Shown: piece by piece, positions 36,540 through 52,533 of the stretch
Numbering within the stretch: position 1 is the first letter of the stretch
How the letters are laid out: each line of letters opens with the position of its first letter
DNA from: Cephalopachus bancanus
Lineage: Eukaryota; Chordata; Mammalia; Primates; Tarsiidae
DNA: 64,000 bases
Reading direction: 5' to 3'
Assembly (NCBI GenBank): GCA_027257055.1
Contig: JAPVLO010000955.1
Coordinates: 124,001 to 188,000 of the forward strand
Position numbers and translations under genes: made by a program
Notes under the pieces: model-generated
Databases searched by the model: none
What the model saw: the letters and a program-made list of their open reading frames with translations, nothing else
What the model was told of the DNA's origin: nothing

Positions 36540-38960
36540 CCATTCCCAGGCTTAATTCACTGTGTCCTTATCCCAGCTATAGAATTCCCAGTTCCTAATT
36601 CTTCCCATAACATTTCTTGGTGATGAGGAGATGAGCTTCTGTGGATTTGGAGGCCCCTCCTTTCAGGGCAGACTTTGCTACAATTCCCAGGAGACTGTTT
36701 ATTGACTGCTTCCCCCCTTTCCACCCCCAAACAGGGACCAGGACACCCTTTCTGGCCCAAGAGCCATGGGTCAGGGAGGCTGCCTGTGGGGCACTGCTCC
36801 CTGCCTGCCAGCCTGAATGACAACAGGGACTACTGGTCAACTCAAGGCTCCTGCCCTTTGTCCAGTGCCCTGAGCTCCCTGCTCTCAGCACCCCTCATAC
36901 CCGGCATTAGCCCGAGAGCTCTACTTGGCAGAAAAACTGTGGCAGGTGGGAGGAGAGAGGAAGCCAACGAGGCATAAACAGCTGCCAGCCAGAGTGAAGG
37001 AAGAGCAGGGGCTCAGTGGGTATGGGCAGAAGGCAAGGCACTGGCTCTGGCAGCCCACCCACCCCCTCTCCTTGTGTGGGTGCTAAGCCCAACCTCCTTC
37101 CCCAGTCCTTCCCATCCAATGCTGCTGTTCAGGGAGTAGGCTCTGCTCATAGGCCTAAACTCTGGGTTGAAATAGACCTCAGGGGTCACCTGATTGAACT
37201 TCCCCCATAATCTGGTATTAGAGTCATCTCCACAGTATTTCCCCCATGGGTCTGCCTGGGTCAGGCCAGACATTTCCTGGGAGCAGGGGCTCACTTCCTC
37301 CTAAGGCAGTCTGTTCCTTCTTTGGAAGGAAAAATCTCAACTAAGCAACTTTGATGTGCCAGGCCTAGGAACCGCACAGACATCTCATTAACAATAACCT
37401 CACAAAGTTGTTATGAAGAATTAGCCCTATTTGACAGATGAGAACAATGACGTTTTAAGAGTTGAACTCCTAGCTCAAAGTCACAGGTAATAAATAAAGG
37501 AGCTAAGTTTGAACTTAGGACTTCCTAACTGCAAATTCCCTCTGGGGCTAAGCCATACATGCTTCTTCTTTTGTACCATAATTGCCCTTTTGAGGTGTGA
37601 AGTCAGAGACTACATTCTCCCAAGTATCCTCTTCTCCAGGTGAAACAGTTCCTTCAACTCTCTTCAGAAGAACTTGGGTTCTAACCTCCTTCTCAGCCCA
37701 GTCAGTATGAGACCCAGAACCAAACATACAGTCTACCAGGTGGGTTTGAGCCAGTTCAGAATAGAGCAGAAATATTGCATCCTTCCCTGGCATTAAATTT
37801 TATTAATGCAACCCTATGGCTGGTAATAGAGCTAAGAAAGCACTGTCCCTCCCTTGGGCCTCTACCCCCTCTTGTACCAAGAGCTATTAGAGACAGGCCA
37901 GGGTTTTATTTCCATCTCTATCTCCCCTCAGAATCTGAATATTCTGAATTGAGAGCAGGAAGGAAGCAGAGGTGGAAAAAGAGGCAATCAGAACCAGTCA
38001 GGATCATGGCAGAATTGGGAGGATGGAGAACCATGGAGGAGTGAGGTGGTTGTCCAGTAACCAAAGGCAGGGCCAAGAGAGCCAGGGGGGAGTAGGGCTT
38101 GGGGGTGGCACAGGGACATAAGAGAGGGGTAAGGCATGGCTCACGAGTTGGGAGAGGCCAGGGTGGGGATGGGCATCAGCCTGCCTAAGCTAACATTGCC
38201 TTGCTGTACGAGAGGAAGTCAGTCGCACATTAAGGAAATGTTGCAGCTGGTACTAAATTGGGAGGTGTCACAGGCAGCAGCAGTGAGGACAGGTATGATT
38301 CGTGGGGCCGTGTGTGGCCTGAAACAAGGGCAGACATTGCAAAGGCAGAGAACAGGGTTTCTGGGTCCATCCAGGAAAGATCTAACTGAGGCAGGACAGG
38401 GGGTCACCCAGCCCTGGAACAGAGGCCCTGGGCTTGGTTTCCAGAAGCAGAGTAAGCCTCCTCATCCTGGTCTGGGGCTATGGGCTATCCATTCAGGAGA
38501 TGCTCTGAGGGTAGGGCATCATCTCCCAGGGATCCTATTTGGGGTGGGACCTGGACAGGAGAGCTTGGAGCCCAGGAACAGGCTAAGGGATAGGCAAAGA
38601 AGGCCTCCCAGGGAGGTAAGATGAGGGGCTGAGGAGACAGGGGCCTGCAGGAAGGAGAATAGGGCTATCTTTTCCCTTAGTGCCCAAAATACAGCTGGAT
38701 TTGAAAGCTTGGTTGATCCAGGCCTCAGTTGAGGGAGGGAGCACTGGAAGAAGGGTGGGAAAGACAGGAAGAGAGCTGTGGAGCTGGCACTGCCCTTCTG
38801 CCGGCACAGTAGGCTGCAAGAGAGCAGGAGGAGTTCGCTTGTTCACTGGAGAGAGACAGACAAGGAGACAAAGGAGAGGAAGGAGGGCCATCAGGAACTT
38901 GATGGGAGGCCTTGGCAAAAGCTTGAGCTTAGCACCAATACACATGGTTGGAGTCCAGCA
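36540..38960. other. Intron sequence with small MIR scrap
   Basis: Largely repeat-poor. About 37410-37520 is an antisense MIR fragment (TTTGACAGATGAGAACAATG). Plus-strand (38136-38624) and minus-strand (38583-38969) open frames show no domain or codon pattern I trust. Confidence 0.4.
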
Positions 38961-39150
38961 CTCCTGCATATTAGCTGATTGACCTTAGGGCAAACTGCTT
39001 GATCATCTGCACCTCAGCTTCTTCATCTGTAAAATGGGGGTGATAGTACTAGTATTACCAACCTCCCTGATGTCATAACATACTCAAGAGGGGTTGAAAA
39101 CTCTGAGCATTACGTCAATGTCAGATGTTATATCCTTATTACGAAATACT
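38960..39150 (+). repeat. MIR SINE
   Basis: TTGACCTTAGGGCAAACTGC and CATCTGTAAAATGGGGGTG, the MIR core and following segment. Confidence 0.65.
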
Positions 39151-39194
39151 ATCAGCTATCTCTTCCCATTTAAATCTCACAAAAGACCTAGGAT

Positions 39195-39330
39195 GTGGGC
39201 AGAGCAAGGATTATTATCCTGTTATACAAATTAGGAAACGAAAGCTTAGGGAAGTGAAATGACTTGCCCAAGGTCACACCACTAACAAGTTGTAGAGGTG
39301 ACAAGGCCTCCTGAATTGGAGAGATCAAAT
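39195..39330 (-). repeat. MIR SINE fragment, antisense
   Basis: GACTTGCCCAAGGTCACACC in antisense MIR context. 39330-39700 holds nothing I can assign; 39710-39860 is TG-rich. Confidence 0.6.
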
Positions 39331-41044
39331 GTCTTGCTCCTATATCAAACTGCTTGGTGAAAGCAATCAACATGAGAGATTTAGTGCAGGACCAGACAGA
39401 ACTTGGAGCCAACTGTAACACAGTTTTTTCCATAGGAGAAAACCCTATGGAAAAGTAGTGGTGTGGCTCTCATTCATACTGATGATTGAGAAAAATAAAA
39501 AAGCAAAACAGTCAGGGTCAAGGGTTGAAGGGAGGGCCACAAATGACAAACATCCTTTATTCCATCTGTTCATAGACCATGTCCCTCTGCTCCCACTAAG
39601 TGTATGTATATGTGGCTGACATCAAGGGTATATGTCTCTATCTCTATATGACAAAATGTGTCCTTTTTAATTTGACAGTACTTCTGCCTGAGTGTCTCTG
39701 ATACCGTGGGGGAGATGTGTGTGTATGTGTGTGTTGGGGGAGAGAGTGACAGTGTCTGCTTCTATGACACTGTGGGTATGATGACCTCTCTATATCTCTG
39801 TGTCACTTTGCCCAGGGTGATGGTGGTGGTGTATGACAGTGTGTGTGTGTCTGTCTGTACTCCTTTAAGAAGTGGAATATCTCATTTGGTAGTGTGAGTG
39901 AGGCAGTGAGTCAGCTGAGGCTGAGGGAGGCGGGAGGGAGACTGCTAGGTTACGAGAACAGGAAAAAGGAGGAGAAAGTGAAGTCAGGAACAAGGGGCAA
40001 CGTACCCCCTTCCTCCCTAATCCTCTGCCCCAAATCCCTACAAAACCCAATAAAAGCATAGAAGGCTTGCGGAAGTCCACAGGGGTCATGCTGAATAGAA
40101 AGGGACACCTTCTGACCCTCCCCAAAGGCTTGACAGGAGATGAGCTAGGCTAGGAGGCAACTGTCTCCCTCTCTATCTCTTGGCCCCAGACTTGCGGATG
40201 TGTGAGGCCACCATCTCACCTGGTCTCCTTGTCATTTGACCCTTTGACCTTGCTATTCTCTTTCCTCCCAAAGGCAGGCCACCTGGCCAAGCTTGGCAAG
40301 CAGGGCAGTAGCATCAGGTCCCCAAGGTTTGCAGCCCTTACCCACCTACTGTCCAGAACAACCCTGCTGAGAGTCAAGAAGTTTCCCAACACTCAGCTCT
40401 TCCCTAGGAGGCCCATTCTGCAGCTGCCTCGACTCTCCTCTGGACACCTGGCCCCAGAGGCCAGAAAGCCAGCTTTCCCACCACTGCCATCCTGGGGCAT
40501 GGGGAAGGCACTGGGAGTTTTTTAATGCACCAACCTTCGGTGGCCCTCCCACAAGCCGCTGTGCCCTGTCCCAGCTCCTTTCTTTGTCAGGGGAGCAGAG
40601 CCTGCAGATTCCCTCTTTGAGGGAAGACAGGCATCACTGGGCTCACCTGCCTCAGCTCTGGCCAGCCACCTCGGGTCACATAAGGTCAACAGTGTGGTGA
40701 GCCCCACCACTAGAAGTGCCTCTCCTCTCACCCACTGGCAGGAGCCAAAGGGTGAGGGTTGGGTTGCCAAATATTCTTTATTCTTCCTCTCACCTTTGGC
40801 CTTCCTCCTGCATGAGCGAGTCCCAGGACTTTCAATTTCAGTCCAGGAAAGGGGGGGAGAATGGCTGGCTGAGGATGGAGACTAGGGGAGCACAATCCTT
40901 CCTGCCACCCGGGGACCCATGGCCCCTCCCTCCTCATGCGGGGGCGGAGCGCCAGAATACCCCAGCCCTAAGGTGCCCAAACCTGGAATTAATAGAAGTT
41001 GGCCAGTTGGTTACCTGACTTGAATCCCTGAGGCCTCTTCTCTA

Positions 41045-43329
<2,285 letters not shown>

Positions 43330-43330
<1 letters not shown>

Positions 43331-43905
43331 CTGTAGCTTCTCGCTACCTCCCTGGGTCGCCTCCCCAGTCCCCGTGACTAGGAGACGCTCGAGCCGACTG
43401 CGGAGCGGACCGGTCCCGTGTCCCTAACTCCACTGTCCCCCTCACTGTCCAGCCCGAGGCCAAGGCGGACCCTGGTGCTGAAGGACAGCTCCCAGCTTAG
43501 GGGCTGCAGAGGACTGTGCCTGGAGAACGTCCTGGAGGGGACAAGGCAGTGGGCTAAAATGGGTAGTAGTGGTGGAGTGTCATTTTTTGCCCTTAGGAAT
43601 ATTTCCAGCAGCCTCCCCCCGTTCGCTGTCCTAGCTTTTTGGCTCCCCCTACAGGCTGCTGAGAATAACTGAGGAATAGTTAGGGGAGCTGCGCCGCCGG
43701 ACGGAACCATGTGCTTGGGTCCCTCACAGAGTCAGTCACATGGCACCAAGAACTCGGACGTACAAACGTCCTGCCGGCCGCTAACCTTATTTGGACTCCA
43801 TCAAATCTCAGACTGGTGCTGCGATCTACTTTCTTTCCTCACTCCCTACCACTTCCAGTAACTCATTCTAATTTTTAATCAACTATTGTCAGCAAGAATT
43901 TATTA
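43330..43905. other. Upstream flank, no gene seen
   Basis: GC content falls off from the island. No gene or assigned repeat. Confidence 0.4.
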
Positions 43906-43909
43906 ATAT

Positions 43910-44150
43910 TAAGAAAAATAACAGTAGATAAAATAGACTTTATTGAGCACATACTATGCTAGGTACTGCTCTGCGCACTTTACATCCATTTACTTATCTA
44001 ATCTTCACAAGTCTTATGAGATAGACACTACTGATATCTTTATTTACTTATGAGGAAGCTGAGGCTTATTGTAGCTAAGTTGACTAGGATAATTGGAGCA
44101 GCCAAGATAGAAACCCAGGCAGTCTAGTTCTAGAGCTCTCTTAACACTCC
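43910..44150 (-). repeat. MIR SINE, antisense
   Basis: TTGAGCACATACTATGCTAGG, CTTATGAGGAAGCTGAGGC and AGAAACCCAGGCAGTCTAG in antisense MIR order. Confidence 0.7.
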
Positions 44151-44249
44151 AATAAGGCCCTGGAAAGATGAAGGGATAAAAGACAGTCCGGCTTTAAAGA
44201 AAATTAAAGTCTATATAAGAAAACAAGACTTGTATTGGTTAATGGGAGG

Positions 44250-44395
44250 ATTCGTGAACTGGAGACTTGGGTTCAGGTAATAGTTCTACCACTGAACATG
44301 CTGTGTGCCCTTGAGAGAGTCTTCTCCCTTTCTGAATCTTGGTTTTCTCCTAAGTAATATGAAGGGATGCCAAGGGTTAAATGAAATGGGTGGGA
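44250..44395 (+). repeat. MIR SINE fragment
   Basis: GAGACTTGGGTTCAGGTAA then CTGTGTGCCCTTGAGAGAG, a diverged MIR. Confidence 0.5.
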
Positions 44396-45560
44396 ATTGC
44401 TAGCATTACTCAGAGGTGGGCTGGGGTGGGTGCATGAGCATTTCTGGATGAGGGACAATTGAAGCTAGTTTCTAAAGAAGTAGCAGGATGTGGGTGGGTG
44501 GGTGGAAAAGGGCATTCCAGGTAAGAGGAATGCAGTTGAAAAGTTTCAGGGATGGGGAACAGCCTTATATGTTTGCGAAGCCATGAGTGTGACAGTTTGA
44601 CTCTATTGATGGTAAGAGTTTGTGGGGAAGGGAGTAGAGGGAGATGAGACAAGGGGCAAAACTGTCAGGCATTTGAAAGGTATATTTATTCTTTCTGTTT
44701 CAAGTACTATGCTGGGGGGTAGGTAGGATACTGAGATGGATCAGACATAGCCCTGCCCTTGAGATGCTCATAGTTGAATTAAGGAGTCACACATGTTAAA
44801 GAATTGCAACCCAGTGCAATAAGGATGATATTGAGGAGAGGTCTCCCCATAGAGGAAGGAATTAGTCAAGTCTGCCAGTTTTCCTCCGAGATGGTTTTGC
44901 TCACAGCCAGTTGAGTTGGAGCATTTCATTCATTCATCCATTCATTTGTCAAACATCTCTTGAGGTTCTATTATGTCTCACATGCTGCATTAGCATCAGA
45001 AATATAGACATGAGTGAAACATGTCTTGGGCTGAGGAAGTTTAATTAAAATATTAAGGGATGAGTAGGGACTGGCTAGACAGAGAGCAGAAAAGGTAGTG
45101 TGTAAAAGGCGTCCCAGGTAGTGGGATGTTATATGTAAAGACCCAGAAGCAAAGCTAGGAATGACATATTCAGAAACCTGCAAAGTAGATCATCATGACT
45201 AGGTATGAAGTGGGAGCACTGCCAAAAATGAGGCTGAAGATTTGGCAGGAGCCAAATCATGAAGGGCTCTGGGTGCCATGCTAAGTAGTTTGGACTCTAT
45301 CCCAAGGGCACATGGAAGAAGTTGAAAGGTTTTCAGCAGGAGGTGACACAACCAGACTTGTATTTTTAGAAGATTGATTTGGCTGCAGCATAGAAACTGG
45401 TTGGAGGGGGTGAGACTGAAGGCAGCGACACTGTTTGGGAGACTGGTTAGTAGTCCAGGTGAGAGGTGATGAGGGCTGAACAAAGGCAGCAGCAGTAGAG
45501 GTGAATAGAAGAACTGCATATGAGAGGGAAAGGAAAAAGGTAGAATTGAAAGGACCTAGG
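44395..45560 (-). repeat. L2 LINE copies, antisense
   Basis: Two stretches of antisense L2, 44395-44880 and 44930-45560, each with the reversed tail or body landmarks (CAGCCTTATATGTTTGCGAAG; ATTCATCCATTCATTTGTC; GGTTTTCAGCAGGAGGTGAC). They may be one broken copy or two insertions. Confidence 0.65.
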
Positions 45561-45599
45561 ACTGGCCTAGATGTAAGGAATAGGGTCCAAAAAAGGAGA

Positions 45600-46930
45600 G
45601 TAAAGTCAAAGGGTTCCAGTTAGTGACATTGGCACGACTGCCCCTGCCCACCTAGGCACTGTCTTTCCTGAGCCATTCTTTGTTTAGTCCTTAGAGGGTT
45701 CAGTGTTCTGTTTAACAAAGAAGGCTAATCGCGTTCTGATACCTAATTCAGAGCTGATTGGCAGGGCCACAGTGATTGACACCCTTAAGTGCCAATGAAA
45801 GTGCAGCCTGCCAGGCCTAGGCTATCAGCTCTGAGCACCTCTGGAGCTTTCTGTGAGAAGTCACTCAGGCAAGACTTCCTCCCTCTCCACCAGCATACAC
45901 AGGGCGAAAAGTGTCTCACAAACGTCCATTTATCACAGGAGCACAATATAATAATAACATATCCACGCAGAACCTGCTGCACACAAAGGAGAAGTGGTGT
46001 CATACCAGCAGTCAGAGGAAGCTCTCGTTTTCTTGCTCTAGATGCCATAAGAAATCGGGGTGGAGTAAGGGAAGGCATTGGTCTCTAATGAGACCCTGGA
46101 GCAGAAGAGTCAAAGTGGAAAGTAGGGCTAAAGCAGCCTGCTTCTCCACAAAGCTGGTGGGTCCTGGCCAGCCGTTTTCCCCAGCCCTTTCTCTCCACCT
46201 ACCCCCCCATAAGCAGAGGCTAATGCCAGGTAATAAAGATGGGTCACTCCTGAGGGGGCCTAGAATGCCCAGGAAGAACGATAGAATGCCCTCAAGCAGG
46301 CAGGAGGGAAGATAGATTGGAGTAGAGGGAGGAGGGGAAGGTTTTCCACAGTGAAATGCTGACAATTAGCAAGAAGACAAAGTGGGAGCTGTTTAAAGAG
46401 ACCAATGTGGTTGCACCAGGAGCTTTCTATTAAACTCAGATCTTAAAAGGTCATGGGTAAAAGACAGAAAGAAGGGCATGTAATTAAGGGTAAATTTAAG
46501 AATCTCTAAGAATAGTGTCAGGATGGCTAAGACACAACTTGAGCTGAAGCTTGTCAGGCTCTGCCTGAATCCTACCTTCTGTCCCTTCCTCCCTCCATAA
46601 TTAATTTTCCTCCTATCTATAGGGTATCCCTGTCGTAAGACAGAAAAGACTGAAGTAACCCCAGCCTGCACACTGGAACTCAGCATCAAATCATCCCTTT
46701 ACCACTAGTCTGAGTCTGATCTCAAGTTTCCATTGAACCTCTATCTCATTCTCTACTTCTAATCTTGTGTCCTGTATCTGAGTCCCCTAGTCAGAATCCC
46801 TGACTGCCTACAAGTGCCCTGTCAAGGCCTAGGCCTGGTCATGTTTTTAGCCTACCATCTAGGGAGGAAGTCCTTGACCTCAAACCTCAACCCAATGGCT
46901 GAGGCCTGGTAGCCCACTGACATCTGATCC
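45600..46930. other. Intergenic sequence without gene
   Basis: No repeat or gene assigned. The largest open frames, 134 codons plus at 45911-46315 and 117 codons minus at 46012-46365, overlap each other and show no known domain. Confidence 0.35.
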
Positions 46931-46951
46931 CAACTGCCCAACTGTATTTCT

Positions 46952-47250
46952 CTTTTTGTTGTTGTTGTTGGAATCTCACTCTGTTGCCCAGGTTGGAGTA
47001 CAGTAGCACACTCATGGCCACCCCAGCGTCGACCTGCTGGGCTCCAGCGATCCTTCCACCTCAGCCTTCCAAGTAGCCAGAACTACAGGCATGTGCTACC
47101 ACGCCCGGCTAATTTTTATTTATTTATTCATCGTAGAGATGAGGTCTCATCAAGTTGCCTAGGCTGTTCTAGAAACTGTGGGCTCAGGCAATCCTCTCAC
47201 CCTGGTCTCCCAAAGTGCTGGGATTACAGGCTTGAGCCACCGCACCCAGT
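46952..47250 (-). mobile_element. Alu SINE, full length, antisense
   Basis: Antisense dimeric Alu beginning with a T/TTG-type tail (46952-46971), right arm, then left arm ending ACCGCACCCAGT. Target duplication of about 21 bp: CAACTGCCCAACTGTATTTC at 46931 and CAACTGCCCAATTGTATGTC at 47251, with two differences. The right arm has CTCATGGCCACCCCAGCG, related to but older than the 21.7/26.8-kb subfamily. Confidence 0.9.
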
Positions 47251-47349
47251 CAACTGCCCAATTGTATGTCTAAATTCCCCCTCCTTCTAGATTCTTATAG
47301 TCATGTTTGCCTTCCATTTGGATGTCCTGTTTTCCTGTTATAACCCTAT

Positions 47350-48150
47350 GTTAGTTAGGAATGCGTTGGGCCACAAATAATAGACAACTCTACAACAGTG
47401 GCTTAAACAGATAGAGGTTTATCTGTCTCAATCAATAAAACTTCCCTTGATAGATGGTCCAGGACTGGTATGGCTATTCAGTGATTCCATCAAGACCCTA
47501 GCCTTTCATCTCCACCATCCTTAAGATAAGCTTTCATCCACTTGTTTTTTGCCTCATGGTCATAAGATAGCCGCTGCAACCCTGGGGCTCATGTTTGTAT
47601 TTTAAACAGGAAGACGGGAAAGAGTTAGGGAGGAAGAAGGCTAAGGACAAAGGACCTTCTAGAGAGGATTTGCCTTTTTAATTCCAAATGGAACACTCTC
47701 TACAGTGACATCAACCTGCATGTCTTTGACTAGACCTGTGCCATATGGACATTCCTAGCTACAAAGGTAACTGGGAAATCCAGGACTTTTAGCTGGGCAC
47801 ATTGCTACTCTTAACAAAGTTGGGATTCTATAAGTAAGGAAGAAGAGAAAAATTGCTATTGGACAGGCAACGAGTAGCATCTGTTGTGAACCCCAACCAC
47901 CAACTGCTTAACTGGGCTAAGCCCCTCAGATACTGGACTTTGACTACTGGACTTGACTTCCTCCTAGCAACTACAGCTTGATTTGCTTCTCTAGCATAGG
48001 ATAGAAGAGACCTGTCTGGCTTAACAACAGCACATGTGAAGAAGACCTTTATTTGATTGTAAAGTCAATGTGAGCCAACAGAATGATGATGCTGCCAAAA
48101 GAGATAATTAGATTTTAGGCTGCATTAATAGAAGTAGAGAACCAGAAAAA
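47350..48150. other. Unassigned, partly repeat-like
   Basis: About 47350-47660 (TTAGGAATGCGTTGGGCC, GGTCCAGGACTGGTATGGC) looks like a common old mammalian interspersed repeat that I cannot name. No gene. Confidence 0.35.
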
Positions 48151-48159
48151 GAGAAAGGA

Positions 48160-48350
48160 TGGTTTTGCCCTTCTCTACACTTGTTACATCCTACCTGGAG
48201 CACTGTGCTCCATTCTGGGAAACCCTTTAAAATGAGATACAATGACAAACTGCAAGGTATCCAAAGTCACTAGGCTGGTGTACCAGCAGCCCACATCCTA
48301 TGAGGAACAATTGAAGAGCTTATTTGGTCTAGAGGTAAATGGGTCCAGGA
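48160..48350 (+). repeat. CR1/L3 LINE fragment, sense
   Basis: Translates to YLEHCAPFW followed, with stops, by MRNN-type residues, the CR1/L3 RT C-terminal hallmark YLEYCVQFW. Continues toward 48440 in degraded form. Confidence 0.6.
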
Positions 48351-48449
48351 AAGAACCCACATAGAGGAAGGATCAGAAGTAGTTATTTAGGGAGATTTTA
48401 GCAAGCAAGGTGATTTCAAGTGATTGAGTGGGAGAATGGAAGAAAAATC

Positions 48450-48710
48450 AATAGCAATAGCAATGGACACTTATATAGTGCTTAATATGTACCGGGCACT
48501 GTTCTAAGCATTTACATATATTGTCACTTAATCTTCTATGACAGGACTTCTGTGAAGTAGGAACTTTCATTGTCCCCATATTCTAGATGAAGAAACTGAG
48601 GTACAAATAGGTTAAGTCCTTGTTTAAGGTCGCACAGCAAGGGGCTGAGGCAGAATTTGGATACATGCAGTCTGGTTCCAAGGTATGTTCACCATACCTC
48701 CTCTCAGAAG
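48450..48710 (-). repeat. MIR SINE, antisense
   Basis: GCTTAATATGTACCGGGCAC, GATGAAGAAACTGAGGTAC and GCACAGCAAGGGGCTGAGG in antisense order. Confidence 0.75.
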
Positions 48711-49296
48711 AGGGTTAGTGATTTTGGGTAATTGCCAAGATCTGAACACCAGATAACATTCTCAGCTTCTTGATTGTTTGGCAGTTGTGGGTCAACTGGG
48801 ATAGATGGGGCTTAAAAATGGACCTACAACTTGGGATTTTGCCTTGATATTTTGATACTTTCTCAGTCAAAACCAAAAGAAGTAAGTGTCCACATTTTAA
48901 CCAACCTTAGGCTTTCCGTCTCACTTTCAATTTCTAATATGAGGAATCTAGCCTTATATTAATTAATTCTGTAATTTACAGAATAGTCTCACCCTATGAT
49001 CCATTCATTCCACTGTAGGCCACAAAGATAGAGTGATGGTCATTTCTGGGCTCACCACTACTCCAGAGCTTGGAGTGTACAGAGTCTGCAGCTACTGCAG
49101 CTATCACCAATCCTGGTCAAGGGAGCTAGTTTTCTGGCCACTAGACCCAGAACCAACCTCCTAAAAGATATCAGGACTAATCCACTCTCCCCCACATCTC
49201 CCATAGTCACCAATCCACTTCCAAAGTATAAGCCTCATTTCCACCCTCAATAATCCCAGTTAAAGAGCTCAAAGATGGTCTAAATAAGTAGAGATG

Positions 49297-49800
49297 TCTT
49301 AGTCCATTTTTGTGTTGCTATAACATAATACCTGAGATGGGTACTTTGTAAAGAAAGAGGTTTGTTTAGCTCACAGTTCTGCAGCTGGAAAGTTCAAACT
49401 TGGGCATCTGCATCTGATGAAGACCTCAGGCAGTTTCAACTCATGGCTGAAAGCAGAAAGAGAGCAAATGTGTATGAAAAGATTGTATAGTGAGGAAGAC
49501 CTCAGGCAGCTTCAACTCATGGCTGAAAGCAGGAGAACAAGTGTGTGTGAAAACATCACATAGTGAGGAAGGAAGCAAGAGAGAAAAATCAAGGAAGCCA
49601 GACTCTTCAACAATCCTCTCTGAAAACTAATCCTTTTCTGTGAGAGCATGAACTCACTCCTGTAGGAGAACATTAATCTATTCATGAGGGTTCCTCCCCT
49701 AAGACTCAAACACTTCCTACTAGGCCCCACCTCCTAACACTGCCACATTGGGGATCGAATTTCAACAAGAGTTTCAGAGAGGACAAACTCAAAGCATAGA
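49297..49800 (-). repeat. MaLR (MST/THE1-type) LTR, antisense, with internal duplication
   Basis: Starts TCTTAGTCCATTTTTGTGTT and ends near GGATCGAATTTCAACAAGAG with GACAAACTCAAAGCATAG, the reversed layout of MaLR solo LTRs. It contains a 76-bp direct tandem duplication (49419-49494 and 49495-49567). A 72-codon minus frame inside is not a gene. 48720-49290 before it and 49800-50090 after it hold no gene. Confidence 0.65.
49419..49567. repeat. Tandem duplication inside the LTR
   Basis: Unit 1 GAAGACCTCAGGCAGTTTCA... (49419-49494) and unit 2 GAAGACCTCAGGCAGCTTCA... (49495-49567). The first 37 bases differ at one position and the rest by several substitutions and a small deletion. Confidence 0.85.
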
Positions 49801-50089
49801 ACCTTGTCATCTAATTCACTGAGAAAATTCAAGTTTCAGCCAGGACCTCTTCTTCCCACCACCACATCTACACATTACCTCATCTACATCCTCTGTAGTA
49901 TTTCTCTCCCATAACAGCGGAAGAAGTATCTCTTATTCTCAGAGGACCATGTCTCTTACTGGTGTTTGGTAGCCTTTCCTTTCCCACCTTCTCACACTAT
50001 CTACTATTTTCTTTCTCTCCTATGTATTCAACCTGTTTCCTTCAACTGGACCCTTCTCAGTAGCTTGTGAAATAGTCTCTTCCATCTTA

Positions 50090-51480
50090 AAATAATATCC
50101 TTCTCAGCTCCACACCCTCTCCAGTTATCACTCTATCTTTTTCCCTTCCAAATGAACTCAGAAGTTGTTTACCTTCACTTCTCAGCCTACTCCCATCATG
50201 CTTCTACAGAACTCTATCACCACCCTGAAAGTGCTTTCACTAAGGTCATCAATGACCCTTATGTCATTAAATCTAAAGAATGCTTTCAATACTTAATTGA
50301 TTTTTCAGTGACATCTGACATTATCGACCACTTTCTCTTTATTGAGATACTTTCTTTGTTATTTTCCTCCCTCTCTTAAGTGATCTCCTTTGGGAGCTTG
50401 TTCCCTGTAGCTGGTAAATGTTGGAGTTCCTCAAGACTGTTTTCTCTATACTCTCTCCCTAGAAAATCTCATCCATACCCATTTTATGCATCCCATATTT
50501 ATATCTCTACTTAGATAACTGAAACACAACTCAAATTCAATAAATCCAATACCAACCCCATGATATTCTCCTTTAGATCTGGCTGTCTACCAATTTCTAC
50601 CTTTTCAGTGACTGGCACCCCCAACTATCCAGTTACACAATTCAGACACCTAGGAGTCATCCTTGGCTACCCCCTCTTCCTCATATCCAATATATCACCG
50701 AGTTCTATTTTACTTAAATCTTTTAGTCCATCCACATCTTTGCAGTTACATGGTCAGTGACCACTCTTGTCCATGTTACTATAAATTCTCATTTTATCTA
50801 TTATAATAGACTGTTCTCTATGCACTTGTGTGGCTCCCCTTCATCCCATTTTTTTTTTTTTTTTGCATAGCAACCAGAGGGATGTTTTTAATTGTTAAAT
50901 CTGATCATGTCATCATCTTGTATAAAAACCCTCCAATAACTTTCTATGATCCTTAAAAGGAAGAATTATTAATGTGGCCTATAAAGTCCTACAAGGTCTT
51001 ACCCAAACTTTCCTCTCCAACTTCAGCTCACACCACCTTCTTCCTCATGCTCTGTGCTCCAGCCACACTGGAGCATGCTCTGTGCTCCAGCCACACTTTC
51101 GTTCCAAATATGTCATGCCTTGTTGGCCACAGGGCCTTTGCACTTGCTCTTTCCTTTGCCTGAAATATTCTGGCTAATTCTACTTAATACTCAGTTTTCA
51201 ATTCCAGCATCACTTCCTCAGAGAAGGTTTTCTTAACTAGTTCCTCCAAGCTATGTCAGATTCCTTTGTTATATCTCTCATAGAACCATCTTCCTTATTT
51301 TCATAGCACTTATTTTAGTTGCATTTTCATTCTTATTTGTGTGATTCTTTGGTTAATCACCCTCTCTTCCATCATACTCCAAACTCTATCAGAACAGGAG
51401 TCATGATGTTTTTTCCTCCTTGTTTCTCTAGTACCAAGCACAGTACCTAGTACATAGATGCTCAGTATTGATTGATTGAA
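50090..51480 (+). repeat. L2 LINE 3' half, sense
   Basis: Long sense L2: AAGGTCATCAATGACCCTTA (RT region), CAGTGACTGGCACCCCCAAC, CACCTAGGAGTCATCCTTGG, CACAGGGCCTTTGCACTTGC and the tail GATTGATTGAATGAATGAG. It is degraded and frameshifted. The three short overlapping frames at 50972-51236 are parts of it. Confidence 0.8.
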
Positions 51481-51586
51481 TGAATGAGTGAGTGAATTAA
51501 GGAATAGACACTTCAAGTGAGACCATCCTCACTCAATCACAAGGGTAGGGCTTTAGCCTAATGAATCGGCTAACATGACTGTGTTT

Positions 51587-52190
<604 letters not shown>

Positions 52191-52533
52191 GCATAGAAAG
52201 GGTAGCTTGAACAAAGAGGGTTCAGACACCCTCCAGAATGAAAAAGCTATGGAAGAAACCATTTCAGAATTTTAGTGCCCATTGAGATAGCCTCATTCAT
52301 TTCCCTCCCTACTAACAGAAGCTTCTCTTCCAGTTCATATTTTGGAGAACCAATATTTTTCCTGCATTAAAGATTGCCACGGGTAGAAGTTCTTTCATTT
52401 CCAAATCTCTCTCAGTTTCCAGATTCCCTGGAAATCTTGTTTCTAATTTTTATCTTCTCTGCTTAAATTTAAAACTATTTCTTCATGCCTCTCATAAAAG
52501 AATGGAAGTACAGTGGTCCAGCTGTATCCAAAG

